The notes: generated from the sequence alone by a model not told the origin. A stretch of 64,000 nucleotides of DNA from Oscillospiraceae bacterium (GCA_017540645.1 JAFYAQ010000022.1:62001-126000); one strand, 5' to 3'. Counted from the first letter of the stretch, positions 27,092-36,846 are shown. Program-made: numbers and translations.

Positions 27092-28251
27092 GCGATATCA
27101 AAACCATCGACAGAGAATATGTGGCCAATACCTATGCCCGCTTCCCGGTGGAGATCGTATCGGGATACGGCTCCCTGGTCTATGACGACACGGGCAAGGA
27201 ATACATCGACATGGGCAGCGGCATCGGCGTGACCGCCTTCGGCATCGCGGATGATACCTGGAAGGCCGCGGTCATCGAGCAGCTGGGCAAGCTGCAGCAC
27301 ATGTCCAATCTCTATTACACTCAGCCCTGCGCCCTGCTGGCGCAGCTGCTGTGTGAAAAGACCGGTATGAAAAAGGTCTTCTTCTGCAACTCCGGGGCCG
27401 AGGCCAACGAGTGTGCCATCAAGGCCGCCCGCAAGTACGCCGCCGAGACGAAGGGGGCAGACCACTTCACCATCGTGACGCTGCAGAACAGCTTCCACGG
27501 CCGCACTCTCACCACCCTGGCCGCCACCGGGCAGGAGCACTATCATGAGCTGTTCCAGCCCCTGACCCCCGGCTTTGTCCACGCCGCAGCCGGGGACCTG
27601 GAGGGGACTAAGGCGCTGGCTCTCCAAACCAAGGCCGCCGCCGTCATGATCGAGTGTATCCAGGGCGAGGGCGGGGTGATCGCTCTGGACCCGGCCTATG
27701 TGAAGGGCCTGGCAGACTTCTGCCGGGAGCAGGACATCCTCCTGATCGTAGATGAGGTCCAGTCCGGCAACGGCCGCAGCGGCGCGCTCTACTCCTATAT
27801 GAACTACGGCGTGGAACCTGATATCGTCTCCACCGCCAAGGGCCTGGGCGGCGGCCTGCCCCTGGGAGCCACGCTTTTCGGGGAGAAGACCCAGAACGTT
27901 CTGGGCAGCGGCGACCACGGCTCCACCTTCGGGGGCAATCCCGCGGTCTGCGCCGGGGCACTGAGCGTGCTGCGCCGGATCGACGGGGACTTTCTGGCCC
28001 AGGTGCGGGAAAAGAGCGCTTTTGTTTTCTCGGCCCTGCAGGGGGCAGAGGGAGTGGAGTCCGTCAGCGGCATGGGACTGATGATCGGCATCAAGACCGT
28101 GAAGCCCGCCGCCGAGGTAGTGCGCAGCTGTATGGAAAACGGCGTGCTGTGCCTGACGGCCAAGGACAAGGTCCGGCTGCTGCCGGCGCTGAACATCCCC
28201 ATGGAGACGCTGAAAAAGGCCGTTGAAATCATCAAGGCCGCCTGTGTGTGA
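27088..28251 (+). CDS. argD: Acetylornithine aminotransferase
   Basis: This 387-residue pyridoxal-phosphate enzyme of aminotransferase class III makes N-acetylornithine from the semialdehyde and glutamate. It shows [30 protein letters not shown], the Asp motif [15 protein letters not shown] and the cofactor lysine in [17 protein letters not shown] 27088 overlaps the argB stop (ATGA). The same family can also serve lysine synthesis (succinyl-DAP aminotransferase), which is relevant because the last gene of the cluster carries dapF. Confidence 0.95.
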   Translation: MSDIKTIDREYVANTYARFPVEIVSGYGSLVYDDTGKEYIDMGSGIGVTAFGIADDTWKAAVIEQLGKLQHMSNLYYTQPCALLAQLLCEKTGMKKVFFCNSGAEANECAIKAARKYAAETKGADHFTIVTLQNSFHGRTLTTLAATGQEHYHELFQPLTPGFVHAAAGDLEGTKALALQTKAAAVMIECIQGEGGVIALDPAYVKGLADFCREQDILLIVDEVQSGNGRSGALYSYMNYGVEPDIVSTAKGLGGGLPLGATLFGEKTQNVLGSGDHGSTFGGNPAVCAGALSVLRRIDGDFLAQVREKSAFVFSALQGAEGVESVSGMGLMIGIKTVKPAAEVVRSCMENGVLCLTAKDKVRLLPALNIPMETLKKAVEIIKAACV

Positions 28252-28264
28252 GAGGAGCGAAACG

Positions 28265-29248
28265 ATGGAGTTTAAAGGCAGAAGTTTTTTAAAGCTGCTG
28301 GATTATACGCCGGAGGAGATCGGCGCGCTGCTGGATCTATCCGCCGAACTGAAGGAAAAGAAAAAGGCGGGCATTCCCCACGCCATCCATCAGGGGAAAA
28401 ACGTGGCGCTGATCTTTGAAAAGACCAGCACCCGGACCCGCTGCAGCTTTGAGGTGGCCGCCGCCGATCTGGGCATCCACCCGGTGTACCTGGACCCCAA
28501 GGGCTCTCAGCTGGGAAAAAAGGAGAGCATCGCGGACACGGCCCGGGTCCTGGGCCGGATCTTTGACGGTATCGAGTATCGGGGCTTCGGCCAGGAGAGA
28601 GTGGAGACTCTGGCGCATTATGCCGGGGTGCCGGTCTGGAACGGCCTGACCAACGAGTTCCACCCCACCCAGGTCCTGGCGGACCTTCTGACCATCCGGG
28701 AACATTTCGGCTCCCTGCAGGGCCGGAAGCTGGTGTTCATGGGCGACGCCCGTTTCAACATGGCAAACTCTCTGATGGTGGGCTGCGCCAAGATGGGTCT
28801 GCATTTCGTGGCCGGCGCCCCGGCAAAGTATTTCCCCGCTCCGGCGCTGATCGCCCAGTGCCGGGAGATCGCCGCTCAGACCGGAGCGACCCTGGAATTT
28901 GAGTCCGACCCGGTGAAGGCAGTGTCCGGCGCCGACGTGATCTACACGGATATCTGGGTCTCCATGGGAGAGCCGGAGAGCGTCTGGGACGAGCGGATCC
29001 ACGATCTGCTCCCGTACCAGGTCAACGCCGCCCTGATGGCTGCCGCCGGCCCTCAGTGCCGCTTCATGCACTGTCTGCCCTCTTACCACGATCTGGAGAC
29101 GGAGAATGGCCTGGAGATCTATCATAAATACGGCTTGGAGGGCATGGAAGTCACCAACGATGTCTTTGAAAGCCCCCAGTCCATCGTCTTTGACGAGGCG
29201 GAGAACCGTATGCACACCATCAAGGCCGTGATGGCCGCAACGCTGTAA
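28265..29248 (+). CDS. argF: Ornithine carbamoyltransferase
   Basis: This 327-residue enzyme makes citrulline from ornithine and carbamoyl phosphate. It has the carbamoyl-phosphate motif [16 protein letters not shown], the [11 protein letters not shown] helix and the ornithine-site motif HCLPSYHD. It starts 13 bases after argD with a GAGAGGAGCG site. A hairpin follows it, but the carA gene, which supplies its co-substrate, comes next on the same strand. The biosynthetic direction is expected from context; there is no arginine deiminase here. Confidence 0.96.
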   Translation: MEFKGRSFLKLLDYTPEEIGALLDLSAELKEKKKAGIPHAIHQGKNVALIFEKTSTRTRCSFEVAAADLGIHPVYLDPKGSQLGKKESIADTARVLGRIFDGIEYRGFGQERVETLAHYAGVPVWNGLTNEFHPTQVLADLLTIREHFGSLQGRKLVFMGDARFNMANSLMVGCAKMGLHFVAGAPAKYFPAPALIAQCREIAAQTGATLEFESDPVKAVSGADVIYTDIWVSMGEPESVWDERIHDLLPYQVNAALMAAAGPQCRFMHCLPSYHDLETENGLEIYHKYGLEGMEVTNDVFESPQSIVFDEAENRMHTIKAVMAATL

Positions 29249-29268
29249 ACAACAATCAAAAGCTCATG

Positions 29269-29295
29269 AGGCGTCCGGGACGAGCCCGGACGCCT
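29269..29295 (+). terminator. Hairpin between argF and carA
   Basis: AGGCGTCCGGG (29269-29279) pairs perfectly with CCCGGACGCCT (29285-29295). No T run follows, so it may reduce rather than stop read-through into carA. Confidence 0.5.
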
Positions 29296-29322
29296 CTGGG
29301 TCTTCACGATTTGGGTAAACGT

Positions 29323-30399
29323 ATGGAAAAAGCTTATCTTGTATTGGGAAACGGGCGCTGCTTTGAAGGGCGGCGCATCGGCGCAGCCGGGGACAGCACG
29401 GGGGAACTGGTGTTTACCACCGGCATGGTGGGGTATCTGGAGACCCTCACCGACCCCAGCTACGCCGGACAGATCATCCTGCAGACCTTTCCCCTCATCG
29501 GAAATTACGGGGTGATCCCCGCGGACTTTGAGGGGGAGAGCTTCGCCAGAGGCTATGTGGTGCGGGAGCTGTGCCAGACGCCCTCCAATTTCCGCAGCGA
29601 ATATGAGCTGGACCGCTTTTTGAAGGAGCGGGGCATCCCGGGGATCTGCGGCGTGGACACCCGGGCCATCACCCGCCTGATCCGGGAGGAGGGCGTGATG
29701 AACGCCCGCATCTCCTCCGTGCCCCAGCCCGATCTGGCACCGATCCAAAGCTATCGGGTGCAGGGAGCGGTGGCCCAGGTCAGTTCCAAAACCGTTGAGG
29801 AATACTCTGCCGAAGGGCCGGAGCGCTTTCATGTGGTGCTGCTGGACTACGGGGCCAAGGGGGGCATCATCCGCTGCCTGCGCCGCCGGGGCTGCCGCGT
29901 CACCTCCGTTCCCCACGACACCCCCGCCGACAAGATCCTGGCCATGGCCCCCAACGGGCTCATGCTCTCCAACGGCCCGGGAGACCCGGCGGAAAACACC
30001 TATGAGATCCAGCAGCTCCGCTCTTTGATCGGAAAGCTGCCGGTCTTCGGCATTTGCCTGGGTCATCAGCTGGCGGCCCTGGCCATGGGCGGAAAGACCA
30101 TGAAGCTCAAATACGGCCATCGGGGCGCCAACCAGCCCGTACGGCTGACGGACGGCTCCCGCACCTATATCAGCAGCCAGAACCACGGTTACGCCGTGGT
30201 CAGCGAGAGCATGGCGGGTATCGCCCAGCTGAGCTATGTGAACGCCAACGATCTGAGCTGCGAGGGCCTGGAATACCCGGGGAAGCGCTGCTTTACCGTG
30301 CAGTTCCACCCCGAGGCCTCCGCCGGCCCCCGGGACACCGAGTTTTTGTTCGACCGCTTTCTACGTATGATGGAGGAGGACCGAAATGCCAAGAGATAA
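29323..30399 (+). CDS. carA: Carbamoyl-phosphate synthase small subunit
   Basis: This 358-residue glutaminase subunit passes ammonia to CarB. It has the CarA N-terminal domain (LVLGNGRCFEG, VFTTGMVGYLETLTDPSYAGQI) and a class I glutamine amidotransferase domain with nucleophile Cys245 in FGICLGHQLAAL and the His/Glu pair in QFHPEAS. ATG 29323 has only a weak GGGTAA site. It overlaps the start of carB by 14 bases. Its product feeds both argF and pyrimidine synthesis. Confidence 0.96.
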   Translation: MEKAYLVLGNGRCFEGRRIGAAGDSTGELVFTTGMVGYLETLTDPSYAGQIILQTFPLIGNYGVIPADFEGESFARGYVVRELCQTPSNFRSEYELDRFLKERGIPGICGVDTRAITRLIREEGVMNARISSVPQPDLAPIQSYRVQGAVAQVSSKTVEEYSAEGPERFHVVLLDYGAKGGIIRCLRRRGCRVTSVPHDTPADKILAMAPNGLMLSNGPGDPAENTYEIQQLRSLIGKLPVFGICLGHQLAALAMGGKTMKLKYGHRGANQPVRLTDGSRTYISSQNHGYAVVSESMAGIAQLSYVNANDLSCEGLEYPGKRCFTVQFHPEASAGPRDTEFLFDRFLRMMEEDRNAKR

Positions 30400-33300
30400 C
30401 AGCATCTATAAGGTCCTGGTCATCGGTTCGGGGCCCATCGTCATCGGACAGGCGGCGGAGTTTGACTACGCCGGGGCCCAGGCCTGCCGCGTGCTGCGGC
30501 AGGAGGGAATCTCCACCGTCCTTGTAAACTCCAATCCGGCCACCATCATGACCGACAAGCAGCTGGCCGACGCCATCTACCTGGAGCCGCTGACGGCCGA
30601 AACCCTGCGGCGCATCCTGGAACGGGAGCGGCCGGACGGGCTGCTGGCGGGTCTGGGCGGCCAGACAGGGCTGACTCTGGCCATGCAGCTGTCCCGGGAC
30701 GGCACGCTGGAAAAATATGGCGTGCGGCTCCTGGGCTCGGATCTGGAGGCCATCGAGAAGGCCGAGGACCGGGAGCGCTTCCGCCAGACGCTTCAGCGCA
30801 TGGGACAGCCGGTCATCCCCTCCGATACCGCCAACGACCTGGAGACCGCCCTTTCCATCGCGGAGGGGATCGGCTATCCGGTCATCGTGCGCCCGGCCTA
30901 TACCCTGGGGGGCACCGGCGGCGGCATCGCCGAGAGCGAGGAGGAGCTGCGCCTCATCGCCAAAAGCGGCCTGGACCTGTCGCCCATCCGGCAGATCCTG
31001 GTGGAGAAGTGCATCGCCGGCTGGAAGGAGATCGAATTTGAGACCATGCGCGACAGCGCCGGCAACGTGATCGCTGTCTGCTCCATGGAAAACCTGGATC
31101 CGGTGGGGATCCACACCGGGGACTCCATTGTCGTGGCCCCGGCCCTGACCCTGGCGGATAAAGAGTATCAGATGCTTCGCTCCGCGGCTCTGGACATCAT
31201 CAGCGAGCTGGGGATTGTGGGCGGCTGCAACTGCCAGTTTGCCCTGAATCCGGACAGCTTCGAATATGCGGTCATTGAGGTCAATCCCCGGGTCTCCCGT
31301 TCCTCCGCCCTGGCCTCCAAGGCCACCGGCTATCCCATCGCCAAGATCAGCACCCGCATCGCCCTGGGCTACACCCTGGACGAGATCCGCAACGACATCA
31401 CCGGCAAGACCTGCGCCTGCTTTGAGCCCACCCTGGACTATGTGGTGGTCAAGATCCCCAAGTGGCCCTTTGACAAGTTCGCCGGCTCCTCCCGCCGTCT
31501 GGGCACCCAGATGAAGGCCACGGGGGAGGTCATGGCTATCGCCCCCGGCTTTGAGATGGCGCTGATGAAAGCGGTGCGCGGGGCGGAGATCGGCCTGGAC
31601 ACCCTTAACGCCCCGCCTCTGACCGACCGTCCTCTGACGGAGAGGCTGCGGGAGAAGGACGACCGCCGGCTCTTCACCGTGTTTGAAGCCCTCAAAGCGG
31701 GCATGAGCGTGGAGGAGATCCACGCCCTCACGGCCATCGACCCCTGGTTCCTGCATAAGCTGGAGGGCCTTGCGGCCTTTGAGCAGGAGCTGGCAGCGAA
31801 GCCTTTGACGGAGGAAAACTACCGCCGCGCCAAGCGCCTGGGCTATACGGACGCGGCCCTGCGCCAGATCGTTGGCGCGGAAGAGCTTCCGGCGTCCACC
31901 ATGTCCTACAAGATGGTGGACACCTGCGGCGCGGAGTTTGATGCGGAGACGCCCTATTTCTATTCCAGCTTTGACGAGGAATGCGAATCCCGTGCCTTTC
32001 CCCGCAGCGGGCGCCCCGTGGTCATGGTGCTGGGCTCCGGCCCCATCCGCATCGGCCAGGGCATCGAATTTGACTACAGCTCCGTCCACTGCGTCTGGAC
32101 CCTGCGGGAGATGGGCTACGACGTGGTGATCGTCAACAACAACCCGGAGACGGTCTCCACCGACTACGATACCGCCGATCGGCTCTACTTTGAGCCCCTG
32201 TGCCCGGAGGACGTGTGGAACATCCTCCAGGTGGAAAAGCCTGTCGGGGTAGTGGTGGCTTTCGGCGGCCAGACGGCCATCCGCCTGACCGAGTTTCTGG
32301 ACCGTCGGGGCGTGCGCATCCTGGGCACCTCCGCCGACAGCATCGACGTGGCCGAGGACCGGGCCCGCTTTGACGCGCTGCTGGAGCGCTTTGGGATCCG
32401 CCGTCCCCGGGGCCGGGGGGTGAACACCCTCCCGGAGGCGCTGGCCGCGGCAGAGGAGCTGGGTTATCCGGTGCTGCTGCGCCCCTCTTATGTCATCGGC
32501 GGGCAGAACATGTGCATCGCCCGGGACGCCCAAACCACCGAGCATTACATGCGGGGCATCCTGGCCGGAGGCATCGAAAACCCGGTCCTGGTGGACAAGT
32601 ACATGCCCGGGACAGAGCTGGAGGTGGACGTGATCTCCGACGGGGAAGAGGTGCTGATCCCCGGCATCATGGAGCATATCGAGCGGGCCGGCGTCCACAG
32701 CGGCGACTCCATCGCCGTTTACCCGCCATACAACCTGAACGACAAGTTCCTGCATCGGATCGTGGACGTGTCGGAAAAGCTGGCCCTGGCCCTGGGGACC
32801 AGAGGATTGGTGAACATCCAGTATCTGATCTATCAGGACGAGCTGTATGTGATCGAGGTCAACCCCCGGGCCTCCCGCACGGTGCCCTATATCAGCAAGG
32901 TGACGGATGTGCCCATGGTGGACCTGGCCTCCCGGATCATGCTGGGCGCCAGACTGCGGGATCTGGGCTACGGAACGGGCCTGTACCGGACCCCGCCCTA
33001 TTACGCGGTCAAGGTCCCGGTGTTCTCCTTTGAAAAGCTCAGCGACGCCAACTCCATCCTGGGCCCGGAGATGAAGTCCACCGGCGAGGTGCTGGGCCTG
33101 GGCCGGACCCTGGCCGAGGCCATGTTCAAAGGCCTGACCGCCGCGGGCTTCACCGTTCCCTCGCCCCACTCCCGGACCGGCACAGGGGTGCTGATCAGCG
33201 TGGAGACCGGGGATTACCCGGAGGTGCTGTCCCTGGCGCGCCGTTTCCACCAGCTGGGTCTGAGGCTGTACGCCACCAGCGGGACGGCGGCGGCCATCGC

Positions 33301-34420
33301 CTCTCTGGGCATCCCGGTCACATCCGTGGCCAACGCCACGGAGAGCGATGAGATCCACCGCCTGATGGAGCAGGGGGCACTGTGCTATATCCTCTACACC
33401 GGCGCGGTGAAGGACGCCACCATGGGCGACTATATCGCCCTGCACCGGAGGGCCATGCAGCTGGGCATTCCCTGTCTGACTTCTCTGGACACCGCCAACG
33501 CCCTGGCGGACATCATCGCCAGCCGCTTCACCCAGGGCAGCACGGAACTGGTGAATATCAACGCCATACGCCGGCTGCGCCAGCGCATCCGCTTCACCAA
33601 GATGCAGGACTGCGGCAACGACTATATCTTCATCGAGAACTTTGACGGCAGCATCACCTGCCCGGAGTCCCTGTGCGTCAGTCTCTGCCAGAGCCACTAC
33701 GGCATAGGCGGCGACGGCATCGTGCTCATGGAGAACTCCAAGCTTGCCGATGTGCGCATGCGCAGCTTCAACCGGGACGGCAGCGAGGGAAAGATGGCCG
33801 GCAACAATCTGCGCTGCGTGGGAAAATACCTGTACGACATGGGCTATATCCGCTCCGAGTACCTGCGGGTGGAGACGGAGAGCGGCATACGCCAGCTGCG
33901 CCTCTTTGTCCGGGACGGCAAGGTCAGCTCCGTGGAGGTGGATATGGGCGCCGTGTCCCTGGACGCCGAGGCGATCCCGGTGCTGACCGAGCAGCCCCGC
34001 CTGGTGGACAGCCCTCTGCGCGTGGGGGAGACGGACTACCGTGTCACCTGCGTCAGCGTGGGCAATCCCCACTGTGTGGTGTTCTGCGACGCTATCGACA
34101 GCCTGGACCTGGAGCGCATCGGGCCGGAATTCGAGTTCGCCCCCTGCTTCCCGGAGCGAGTGAATACGGAATTCGTGCGGGTGGTGGACCGGCACAACCT
34201 TCGTATGCGGGTCTGGGAGCGGGGCAGCGGGGAGACCCTGGCCTGCGGCACCGGCGCCTGCGCGGCGGTGGTGGCCGCGGTGGAAAACGGCCTGTGCGAC
34301 CTCGGCCGGGATATCCGCGTCACTCTCCTGGGCGGGGAGCTGACGGTCAACTATGACGGAAAAAGCGTGCGCCTCATGGGCGGCGCCTCCCTGGTATTCC
34401 GGGGTGAGATCGAATACTGA
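30386..34420 (+). CDS. carB-dapF: Carbamoyl-phosphate synthase large subunit fused to diaminopimelate epimerase
   Basis: A single 1344-codon frame with no internal stop. Residues 1-1066 are a full CarB: two ATP-grasp halves (GSGPIVIGQAAEFDYAG near 13 and GSGPIRIGQGIEFDYSS near 550, RPAYTLGGTGGG and RPSYVIGGQNM) and a C-terminal MGS-like regulatory domain. Residues 1068-1344 are a full-length DapF: FTKMQDCGNDYIFIE at its start, catalytic Cys1144 in MAGNNLRC and Cys1287 in LACGTGACA. DapF interconverts LL- and meso-diaminopimelate for lysine and cell-wall synthesis. The two activities are not sequential, so the fusion may secure co-expression. No ribosome site for a separate DapF is obvious at the join. 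Confidence 0.95.
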   Translation: MPRDNSIYKVLVIGSGPIVIGQAAEFDYAGAQACRVLRQEGISTVLVNSNPATIMTDKQLADAIYLEPLTAETLRRILERERPDGLLAGLGGQTGLTLAMQLSRDGTLEKYGVRLLGSDLEAIEKAEDRERFRQTLQRMGQPVIPSDTANDLETALSIAEGIGYPVIVRPAYTLGGTGGGIAESEEELRLIAKSGLDLSPIRQILVEKCIAGWKEIEFETMRDSAGNVIAVCSMENLDPVGIHTGDSIVVAPALTLADKEYQMLRSAALDIISELGIVGGCNCQFALNPDSFEYAVIEVNPRVSRSSALASKATGYPIAKISTRIALGYTLDEIRNDITGKTCACFEPTLDYVVVKIPKWPFDKFAGSSRRLGTQMKATGEVMAIAPGFEMALMKAVRGAEIGLDTLNAPPLTDRPLTERLREKDDRRLFTVFEALKAGMSVEEIHALTAIDPWFLHKLEGLAAFEQELAAKPLTEENYRRAKRLGYTDAALRQIVGAEELPASTMSYKMVDTCGAEFDAETPYFYSSFDEECESRAFPRSGRPVVMVLGSGPIRIGQGIEFDYSSVHCVWTLREMGYDVVIVNNNPETVSTDYDTADRLYFEPLCPEDVWNILQVEKPVGVVVAFGGQTAIRLTEFLDRRGVRILGTSADSIDVAEDRARFDALLERFGIRRPRGRGVNTLPEALAAAEELGYPVLLRPSYVIGGQNMCIARDAQTTEHYMRGILAGGIENPVLVDKYMPGTELEVDVISDGEEVLIPGIMEHIERAGVHSGDSIAVYPPYNLNDKFLHRIVDVSEKLALALGTRGLVNIQYLIYQDELYVIEVNPRASRTVPYISKVTDVPMVDLASRIMLGARLRDLGYGTGLYRTPPYYAVKVPVFSFEKLSDANSILGPEMKSTGEVLGLGRTLAEAMFKGLTAAGFTVPSPHSRTGTGVLISVETGDYPEVLSLARRFHQLGLRLYATSGTAAAIASLGIPVTSVANATESDEIHRLMEQGALCYILYTGAVKDATMGDYIALHRRAMQLGIPCLTSLDTANALADIIASRFTQGSTELVNINAIRRLRQRIRFTKMQDCGNDYIFIENFDGSITCPESLCVSLCQSHYGIGGDGIVLMENSKLADVRMRSFNRDGSEGKMAGNNLRCVGKYLYDMGYIRSEYLRVETESGIRQLRLFVRDGKVSSVEVDMGAVSLDAEAIPVLTEQPRLVDSPLRVGETDYRVTCVSVGNPHCVVFCDAIDSLDLERIGPEFEFAPCFPERVNTEFVRVVDRHNLRMRVWERGSGETLACGTGACAAVVAAVENGLCDLGRDIRVTLLGGELTVNYDGKSVRLMGGASLVFRGEIEY

Positions 34421-34435
34421 GGAAAAAGGAAAGAC

Positions 34436-34486
34436 GCCGCGTCTGTGCCCCGACACACGGGGACAAACGCGGCACTTTTCTTTTTA
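34436..34486. terminator. Bidirectional terminator after carB-dapF
   Basis: GCCGCGT (34436-34442) pairs with ACGCGGC (34467-34473), enclosing a second stem CTGTGCCCC / GGGGACA, then a T-rich tail. It lies between convergent genes and ends the arginine cluster. Confidence 0.8.
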
Positions 34487-34756
34487 TTCTTCTGCTTGGT
34501 CCTCCAGCAGATCATAGAGCGCGTCCTGGGACAGTACCCCGCGCTTGAGATGGGGCGGCAGCTCTCCGTTCTCGTCGGCGGTGTAGTCGTCCAGCCACTG
34601 GCCGGAGCGGTAGTAGTCGTCCAGAAGCCGGAGCGTTTCCGCGTCCCGGTCAGCCAGAGCCTTTTCAAAGAGCCTCTCGTAGTACTCTATCCGTGCGACC
34701 CGATCCGCAGGGGAGGATTCCGTATCCCCATCAGAAATGGCAGCGTGAATGCACAT
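34484..34756 (-). CDS. DUF4298 domain protein
   Basis: This roughly 90-residue cytoplasmic protein matches DUF4298: a helical first half (RIEYYERLFEKALADRDAETL) followed by YYRSGQWLDDYTADENGELP and the tail KRGVLSQDALYDLLED. The function of the family is unknown. I chose the ATG at 34756, which has a GAGGTG site at proper distance; an ATG two codons earlier is too close to it. It is convergent with carB-dapF and divergent from the ACT-MBL gene. Confidence 0.75.
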   Translation of the reverse strand: MCIHAAISDGDTESSPADRVARIEYYERLFEKALADRDAETLRLLDDYYRSGQWLDDYTADENGELPPHLKRGVLSQDALYDLLEDQAEE

Positions 34757-34811
34757 ATTCATCACCTCATATCTCTTTATACACGATCCGGGGAGGAACG
34801 GCAAGCTACGC

Positions 34812-34840
34812 TTGACGCTCCCGGGAGCGGATTATATAAT
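34812..34840 (+). promoter_or_regulatory. Promoter of the ACT-MBL gene
   Basis: TTGACG (34812-34817) and TATAAT (34835-34840) are 17 bp apart, 31 bases before ATG 34871. The spacer holds a short CTCCCGGGAG palindrome. Confidence 0.8.
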
Positions 34841-34870
34841 ATAACAAAGCTCTTGATAAGGACGTTGGAT

Positions 34871-36283
34871 ATGCAAAAGACATATGTGACAAGACTCCCG
34901 GACAAGACCGGTGCTTTCCTGAAGGCCAGCCAGATCATCGATGAATACGGCGGCAGGATCGTACGGGCCAATTACAGCCGCGCGGTGGACAGCCACACCC
35001 TTTTTGTCGAGATACAGGCGGAGCCGGAGCAGCATGAAAAGATCGGAAAGGCCCTGCTGGGCTGCGGCTATCTGAGCAGCGCCAACGAGGATTCCCGGGT
35101 CATCATGATCGTGCTGAAGATCCCCAACCGGGCAGGGGCGCTGACCCAGGCGCTCTCGGTCCTGCACTCCCATAATGTGAATATCTCCTATGTGAGTTCC
35201 CAGGAGACGGGCTCCCAGTTCCAGTTTCTGAAAATGGGCATCCTCCTGGAGAATACGGCGGAGATAAAAAGCCTTTTGGACGACCTGTCCCAGGTTTGCG
35301 AGACCAGGATCCTGGATTATGAGGTGACGGACAGGACGTTGGACAGCACGGTTTTCTACGTGACCTTCACCAACGAGATGCGGAAGCTCCTGAATCTCTC
35401 CCCGGAGGACGCCAACTGTGTGCTGATCCGGGCCAACAAGCTGATGCAGGTCCTGGATCAGCAGGACAAGTCCTCACTGCAGACCTTTGACTACATCCGG
35501 AGATTTGCCAAATTCGTCCGGGATCATAAGGGAGAGCACTTTGACGTGGCGGTTTCCGAGAGAACGCTCACGGAGGATCTGAAACTGACGATCCTGGAGC
35601 CGCCCTGCGGAAGCAATACCTTCGTGCTGGAGTCCGGCGGCGAGCTGATGTTCATCGACGGGGGATACGGCTGCTTCCGGACGGAGACGGAGGCAGTGCT
35701 CGCAAGACAGTTCCCGGGCTTCCGGGAGCGGAAAAAGACCATGCTCATTACCCATGTGGACATGGACCACACGGGTCTCGCCCCATTGATGGACACCGTG
35801 TATATGAGCCGCAACTCCTATGAGGACCTTCTGAAGGAAAACCGGAAGGAAAAGGGCTTCCGGGAGCAAAACCCAAAGCATACCCCGTATTTCGCCCTGA
35901 GCGAGATCATCACGCGCTACACCCCGCCCCGGCCGGACAACTTCCGGGTGATCGGAGAGCGCAGGGGGGAGGAGCTGTTTTGCCCCATAGGCAGTCTTCC
36001 CTTCGGCCGATGGAGCTTTGATATCTATGAGGGCCCCGGCGGCCATGTGAAGGGGGAGATCGTAGCCGTGTGCGAGGAGCTGAAGCTGTTGTTCAGCGGG
36101 GATATCTTTGTGAACGTGAAAGGGATCACCCCGGAGCAGAAGGAGTTCAACCGTCTGGCGCCGTTCCTGCTCACCGGCGTGGACGAGGATCCGGAGCTGT
36201 CCAAGAAGGCCCGGGAAGCCCTGGTGCGTCAGTTCCGGGGATACCTCTATTGCCCCGGCCATGGGCATGTGCTGGAGATGTGA
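34871..36283 (+). CDS. Tandem ACT domains fused to a metallo-beta-lactamase-fold hydrolase
   Basis: This is a 470-residue cytoplasmic protein. Residues 1 to about 75 and 78 to about 150 are two ACT-like ligand-binding domains (VTRLPDKTGAFLKASQIIDEYGG; VLKIPNRAGALTQALSVL). From about 225 an MBL-fold domain begins: GSNTFVLESGGELMFIDGGYG, the metal motif as H295-V-D297-M-D299-H300, a later LLFSGDIFVN and a final CPGHG. The normal HxHxDH has Asp in place of the second His, which should change metal binding. ACT domains usually sense amino acids, so an amino-acid-controlled hydrolase is a fair guess. The substrate is unknown. The frame is open upstream through a terminator, so ATG 34871 is preferred. 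Confidence 0.8.
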   Translation: MQKTYVTRLPDKTGAFLKASQIIDEYGGRIVRANYSRAVDSHTLFVEIQAEPEQHEKIGKALLGCGYLSSANEDSRVIMIVLKIPNRAGALTQALSVLHSHNVNISYVSSQETGSQFQFLKMGILLENTAEIKSLLDDLSQVCETRILDYEVTDRTLDSTVFYVTFTNEMRKLLNLSPEDANCVLIRANKLMQVLDQQDKSSLQTFDYIRRFAKFVRDHKGEHFDVAVSERTLTEDLKLTILEPPCGSNTFVLESGGELMFIDGGYGCFRTETEAVLARQFPGFRERKKTMLITHVDMDHTGLAPLMDTVYMSRNSYEDLLKENRKEKGFREQNPKHTPYFALSEIITRYTPPRPDNFRVIGERRGEELFCPIGSLPFGRWSFDIYEGPGGHVKGEIVAVCEELKLLFSGDIFVNVKGITPEQKEFNRLAPFLLTGVDEDPELSKKAREALVRQFRGYLYCPGHGHVLEM

Positions 36284-36290
36284 ACCGACA

Positions 36291-36650
36291 TCAGGGCTTT
36301 TGCTTTTCGATCTCCGGCCCCATGGCCTTGCGCTCGTTTTCGATCTCCCAGTGGATCAGGAAGGTCAGCAGCCCCCGCAGCACGATGATGGCCCCGAGAA
36401 TGCCGAGCTCCGCCCACTCCCGCACCACCACCGTGCGCAGGACCTCTCCGCCCATCTTGAATTCCAGCGCCAGCGCGATGCCCTGGGCAAGAATAAGGCG
36501 GACATTGCTGCCGTCCTTCTTGACCCACAGCCAGAAGCTCTTGATCGCCGTGTATACCAGAACACAGACGCCGATAAACTCCATCAGAGAGGTGCTGATC
36601 AAAACGATGCTGCTCAGCACCTCTTCCAGTAATTCCGCTATACCGTTCAT
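36291..36650 (-). CDS. DUF1622 membrane protein
   Basis: This 119-residue protein fits the DUF1622 family: about three membrane segments (SIVLISTSLMEFIGVCVLVY, LILAQGIALALEF, LGILGAIIVLRGLLTFLI) with a conserved RLILAQGIALALEFKMGGE stretch. The function is unknown. It is convergent with the ACT-MBL gene, only 7 bases apart, and is transcribed away from nrfA, sharing the intergenic region. Confidence 0.75.
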   Translation of the reverse strand: MNGIAELLEEVLSSIVLISTSLMEFIGVCVLVYTAIKSFWLWVKKDGSNVRLILAQGIALALEFKMGGEVLRTVVVREWAELGILGAIIVLRGLLTFLIHWEIENERKAMGPEIEKQKP

Positions 36651-36706
36651 GATGATCCAACCTTTCTTTTATCCGCGGTACTTTTACCGCCATACCCGTA
36701 ATGTAC

Positions 36707-36789
36707 CACAATTTTGTGAAAATGCCAAACAATTTTGCTTTGTTTTGTCGATAAATGCGATTGACGCGGGCGAATTGTTCAGATACAAT
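36707..36789 (+). promoter_or_regulatory. nrfA promoter region with palindromes
   Basis: TTGACG (36761-36766) and TACAAT (36784-36789) are 17 bp apart. ATTGT-N6-ACAAT covers the -10 region (about 36774-36789), like a Crp/Fnr-family half-site pair. Upstream is the perfect palindrome CACAATTTTGTG (36707-36718) and a partial copy ACAATTTTG (36729-36737). Such sites could make nitrite reduction respond to oxygen, nitrite or redox state. Confidence 0.55.
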
Positions 36790-36846
36790 AAAAGAGTGAA
36801 AAACTGCGTCTTCCTGTGCAGTATGTAGAAATGGGAGGAAACAGCA

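Noticed and set aside
30293..34456. Minus-strand frame of nearly 1,400 codons opposite carB-dapF
   Set aside because: CarB and DapF motifs are unmistakable on the plus strand; the antisense product has no family features.
34445..34870. Upstream extension of the ACT-MBL frame
   Set aside because: It crosses a terminator, the opposite-strand DUF4298 gene and the promoter; protein similarity to ACT domains begins at 34871.
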